Assembly: GCF_016595215.1 (NCBI RefSeq)
Contig: NZ_JAENHK010000010.1
Coordinates: 372,001 to 436,000 of the forward strand
Reading direction: 5' to 3'
Length of the DNA stretch: 64,000 bases
Source of the DNA: Chryseobacterium paridis
Lineage (GTDB): Bacteria; Bacteroidota; Bacteroidia; Flavobacteriales; Weeksellaceae
How positions within the stretch are numbered: the stretch's first letter is position 1; every line of letters starts with the position of its first letter. A program made the position numbers and the translations under genes. Below, in pieces: positions 61,601-64,000 of the stretch. Under the pieces are notes generated by a model. The model was not told the origin of the DNA and ran no database searches. It saw only the letters and a list, made by a program, of their open reading frames with translations.

Positions 61601-62785
61601 TTATTTTCTTACAAAATTTGCAACATCCTCTTTGGAAACTGTAGCTCCTCCCAGGATAATTAATCTTTCAACAACATTTCTTAATTCTCTGATATTTCCA
61701 GTCCATGAAAGTGCTTTAAGCGCTTCAATAGCTTCATTATCAAATTTTTTCACAGCAGTACCATGTTCGTCTGAAATCATTCCTGAAAAATGGTCTACCA
61801 ATAATTTGATATCCTCTTTTCTTTCATCCAATGGTGGTACATAAATTTCAATTACAGAAAGTCTGTGGTAAAGATCCTCTCTGAATTTCCCTTCTTCAAT
61901 TTCCTTCTGCATATTTTTGTTAGTTGCTGCAAGTACTCTTACGTCAACTTTTATCTCTTTATCACTTCCTACAGGAGAAACTTTACTTTCCTGAAGTGCT
62001 CTTAATACTTTTGCCTGTGCGATAAGGCTCATATCTCCGATTTCGTCCAGGAAAATGGTACCTCCTGTTGCTTGCTCGAATTTACCTTGCTTATCTTTAA
62101 TAGCTCCTGTAAAAGAACCCTTAACGTGTCCGAAAAGTTCGGATTCGATAAGTTCTGATGGGATTGCAGCACAGTTGACCTCAATCATAGGTCCTTTTGC
62201 ACGTTCACTTTGATTATGAATTGCATGCGCTACTAATTCCTTTCCTGCACCATTCGGTCCTGTTATCAATACTCTGGCATCAGAAACAGCCACCTTTTCA
62301 ATCATATCCTGAATCTTCTGCAAAGCAGGAGAGTCCCCAATCATCTGGTATTTTTTGTTGACTTTCTTTTTGAGTGTTTTATTCTCGGTCTGAAGATTTT
62401 TATTTTCCTTTTTCAGGGTTTCTTTAGCCAAAGCATTTTTTACGCTTGTAATCAACCTGTTGATGTCAATTGGTTTGGAAATGAAGTCGTATGCACCATC
62501 CTTCAAACAAGACACCGCAGAATCGATATCTGCATGTCCCGAGATCATAATAAAAGTAGTTTCAGGCTTTAGTATCAAAGCTTGCTTTAGTAGTTCTGTT
62601 CCTGAAAGTTTAGGCATTTTTATATCTGAAATCACCAATGCGAAATCTTCTTTTTCCAAATGCTTATAGCCTTCCAAACCATCTTCGGCTACAACAAATT
62701 CGTAATTGGTAAGTTCATCTGAAAGAATACTGTGAAGTACTCCTGAGATTGCTTTTTCGTCTTCTACTATAAGGATTTTTTGCAT
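61601..62785 (-). CDS. NtrC-type response regulator with sigma-54 AAA+ domain, no Fis-type HTH
   Basis: A 394-residue two-domain regulator. The receiver (residues 1-120) has the phospho-acceptor Asp54 in VISDIKMP. The AAA+ domain has Walker A GPNGAGKE, Walker B GGTIFLDEIGD and the sigma-54 contact loop as GSFTGA instead of GAFTGA. The R-finger region TGNIRELRNVVERL ends near the C-terminus, and the protein stops after EDVANFVRK. The DNA-binding Fis helix-turn-helix of NtrC proteins (another ~60 residues) is absent. It would work without a fixed DNA site, as proposed for FlgR and CtcC. No histidine kinase gene adjoins. Confidence 0.9.
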   Translation of the reverse strand: MQKILIVEDEKAISGVLHSILSDELTNYEFVVAEDGLEGYKHLEKEDFALVISDIKMPKLSGTELLKQALILKPETTFIMISGHADIDSAVSCLKDGAYDFISKPIDINRLITSVKNALAKETLKKENKNLQTENKTLKKKVNKKYQMIGDSPALQKIQDMIEKVAVSDARVLITGPNGAGKELVAHAIHNQSERAKGPMIEVNCAAIPSELIESELFGHVKGSFTGAIKDKQGKFEQATGGTIFLDEIGDMSLIAQAKVLRALQESKVSPVGSDKEIKVDVRVLAATNKNMQKEIEEGKFREDLYHRLSVIEIYVPPLDERKEDIKLLVDHFSGMISDEHGTAVKKFDNEAIEALKALSWTGNIRELRNVVERLIILGGATVSKEDVANFVRK

Positions 62786-62841
62786 AGTTGCAAATTTAGA
62801 ATTTTTGATTGAATTATTAGCAAAAATTGTACCTAAATACT

Positions 62842-63501
62842 TTATTTAGAATAATCTCTTCGCCCGAAAATAGCAGATCCAACTCTTACCGAATTAGCGC
62901 CGCATTCAATGGCAATAGGGAAATCATCACTCATTCCCATTGATAATGTATCTAGTTTTTTTAATTGATTTAATTCATCAAAAACTTTTTTTAAAGTTAA
63001 AAATTCTCTTTTCACCTGTTCTTTATCTTCTGTAAAAGTGGCCATTCCCATTAGACCTGTTATTTCAACATGAGAAAATTCTCCATTGATATATCTTTGA
63101 AACAGATCCTTGGCTTCAGTAATTTCAAGACCAAATTTGCTGTCTTCTGTTGCAATTTTTACTTGTAAAAGAACTTTGATTGTACGGTTATGCTTTCCAG
63201 CTTCTTTATTGATCTCCAAAACTATTTTTTCAGAATCTGCACTCTGAATGGTATCGATGAATTCAGCAATGTATTTTACCTTATTCGTTTGCAGATGTCC
63301 TATGAGGTGCCATTGAATGTCTTTTGGAAGGAGTGGATATTTTTCCATTAATTCCTGTACCTTATTTTCACCGAAAACTTTCTGTCCCAAATCATAGACT
63401 TCCTGAATGGCTGAAACAGGATGAGTTTTTGAAACAGCCACCAGCTCAACACCTTCCAGAAGTTGATTTTTTATAGTATTGTAATTTTCTTTAATATCCA
63501 T
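62842..63501 (-). CDS. YggS/PROSC-family PLP-binding homeostasis protein
   Basis: A 219-residue single-domain TIM-barrel protein. The PLP lysine is Lys25 in LVAVSKTHPV. FGENKVQELMEKY, IQWHLIGHLQTNK and LSMGMSDDFPIAIECG... VRVGSAIFG are the family blocks. It has no known catalytic activity; loss disturbs vitamin B6 and amino-acid balance in other bacteria. It is smaller than alanine racemase, lacking the second domain. It lies 56 bases upstream of the sigma-54 activator in the same direction. Confidence 0.95.
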   Translation of the reverse strand: MDIKENYNTIKNQLLEGVELVAVSKTHPVSAIQEVYDLGQKVFGENKVQELMEKYPLLPKDIQWHLIGHLQTNKVKYIAEFIDTIQSADSEKIVLEINKEAGKHNRTIKVLLQVKIATEDSKFGLEITEAKDLFQRYINGEFSHVEITGLMGMATFTEDKEQVKREFLTLKKVFDELNQLKKLDTLSMGMSDDFPIAIECGANSVRVGSAIFGRRDYSK

Positions 63502-63599
63502 AATTGCAAATTTCTGAATTCTTAAGGCAAAAAACTAATAATTTTATAAAATTTTCATTTTCCTCCTCGTCGAAACCATAGCATATAATTAATGTGCTT

Positions 63600-64000
63600 T
63601 TAATTTAAAACTTCATTGATTTTAGGATAGGCAGAAATCTTTCTGAATACGAAGCGATTGCTTTTCTGTAACTTTTCAATAAACAGATCCAGCTCATTAA
63701 TGGAATCGGTATCTGCGAGGTATTGATCATGGGTAAGAAAAACAAGATGTCTGGAAGTTTTCTCAAGGTCATTGAAAAATATACTATCTACCTTTTTCAA
63801 CATAGCTTCATGGCTACCCTTTAATACCATTTTATTGGTAGGCTTCCATTCCAGATCCCAGCCAATGACTTTGTAACCTGCTTTTTTCAAACCATCTGCT
63901 GCCAGGGTCGAACTTTTAATATCGGTAACATTAATATTGTTGAGTCTCCAAATATTTCTTCCCGGAGTTCTTGCTATTTTGTCATGAAGTCTCAGGGAGT
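63600..64000 (-). CDS. Polysaccharide deacetylase (NodB-type), 3' part only
   Basis: The minus-strand frame is open from 63600 to the window end with no stop, so the gene begins beyond 64000. The visible C-terminal ~133 residues include IARTPGRNIWRL, a variant of the RxPxG substrate loop, then VIGWDLEWKP and HLVFLTHDQYLAD, the last carrying the catalytic His motif of NodB deacetylases. Family members remove acetyl groups from glycans such as peptidoglycan or exopolysaccharide. The TTG at 63890 is not a start. Signal peptide and the metal-binding Asp-Asp motif are outside the window. Confidence 0.75.
   Translation of the reverse strand, partial: SLRLHDKIARTPGRNIWRLNNINVTDIKSSTLAADGLKKAGYKVIGWDLEWKPTNKMVLKGSHEAMLKKVDSIFFNDLEKTSRHLVFLTHDQYLADTDSINELDLFIEKLQKSNRFVFRKISAYPKINEVLN

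Overview
The window reads as chromosome of a Flavobacteriia member of the Chryseobacterium type. Seen directly: AT-rich DNA, signal peptides that mostly end in A-Q, Bacteroidota promoters (TTG, 17-23 bases, TAnnTTTG), a SusC/SusD pair, type IX secretion sorting tails, and few purine-rich ribosome sites. The genus is inferred from protein style, not from a database match. I see no rRNA, tRNA, CRISPR array, transposase or phage gene.

Layout. 0-6 kb: a peroxide-defence operon (2-Cys peroxiredoxin, CGNC thioredoxin, small conserved protein), then an aminotransferase followed by an M16 peptidase. 6-12 kb: M28 peptidase, rsmG, and a tightly coupled trio of lipoprotein, DUF922 putative protease and RecB-type nuclease. 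12-15.4 kb: a T9SS-secreted hydrolase and glutaryl-CoA dehydrogenase. 15.6-28.3 kb: a beta-glucan utilisation locus. An MFS permease and a Nudix-fold regulator are transcribed away from SusC, SusD, GH30, GH3, GH16 and a second GH30; the enzyme set fits beta-1,3/beta-1,6-glucan (laminarin or fungal glucan). 28.4-33.6 kb: a surface-protein gene broken at a homopolymer, fabI, a LEA-like helical protein, tag, a nucleoside phosphorylase and unknown secreted proteins. 33.8-39.7 kb: a di-haem cytochrome c peroxidase-like protein, a PhoX-like protein, an LRR protein and a SUI1/YciH factor. 40.5-45.8 kb: housekeeping (gpmI, acyl-ACP desaturase, HAD protein, map, methyltransferase, SMR exporter). 46.8-49.5 kb: two secreted proteins sharing a C-terminal module, lying between two related repeat blocks. 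50.9-64 kb: Crp-type regulators, LacI plus PfkB kinase, era, DoxX, S9 peptidase, HAD hydrolase, MATE exporter, a sigma-54 activator with no visible DNA-binding domain, a YggS-type PLP protein and the 3' part of a polysaccharide deacetylase gene.

The least explained DNA is non-coding. There are three tandem copies of a ~214-base unit (39.76-40.41 kb). Two related blocks (46.02-46.69 and 49.85-50.89 kb) are bounded by inverted GGTTAATCGCAAAG-type ends and share long identical stretches. Two arrays of seven-base words with inverted arms lie at 35.7-36.1 and 59.9-60.14 kb. Dispersed palindromic units recur around 46, 50 and 57.7-58.5 kb. These are the best leads for something not well described. 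The coding content is otherwise mostly recognisable families.
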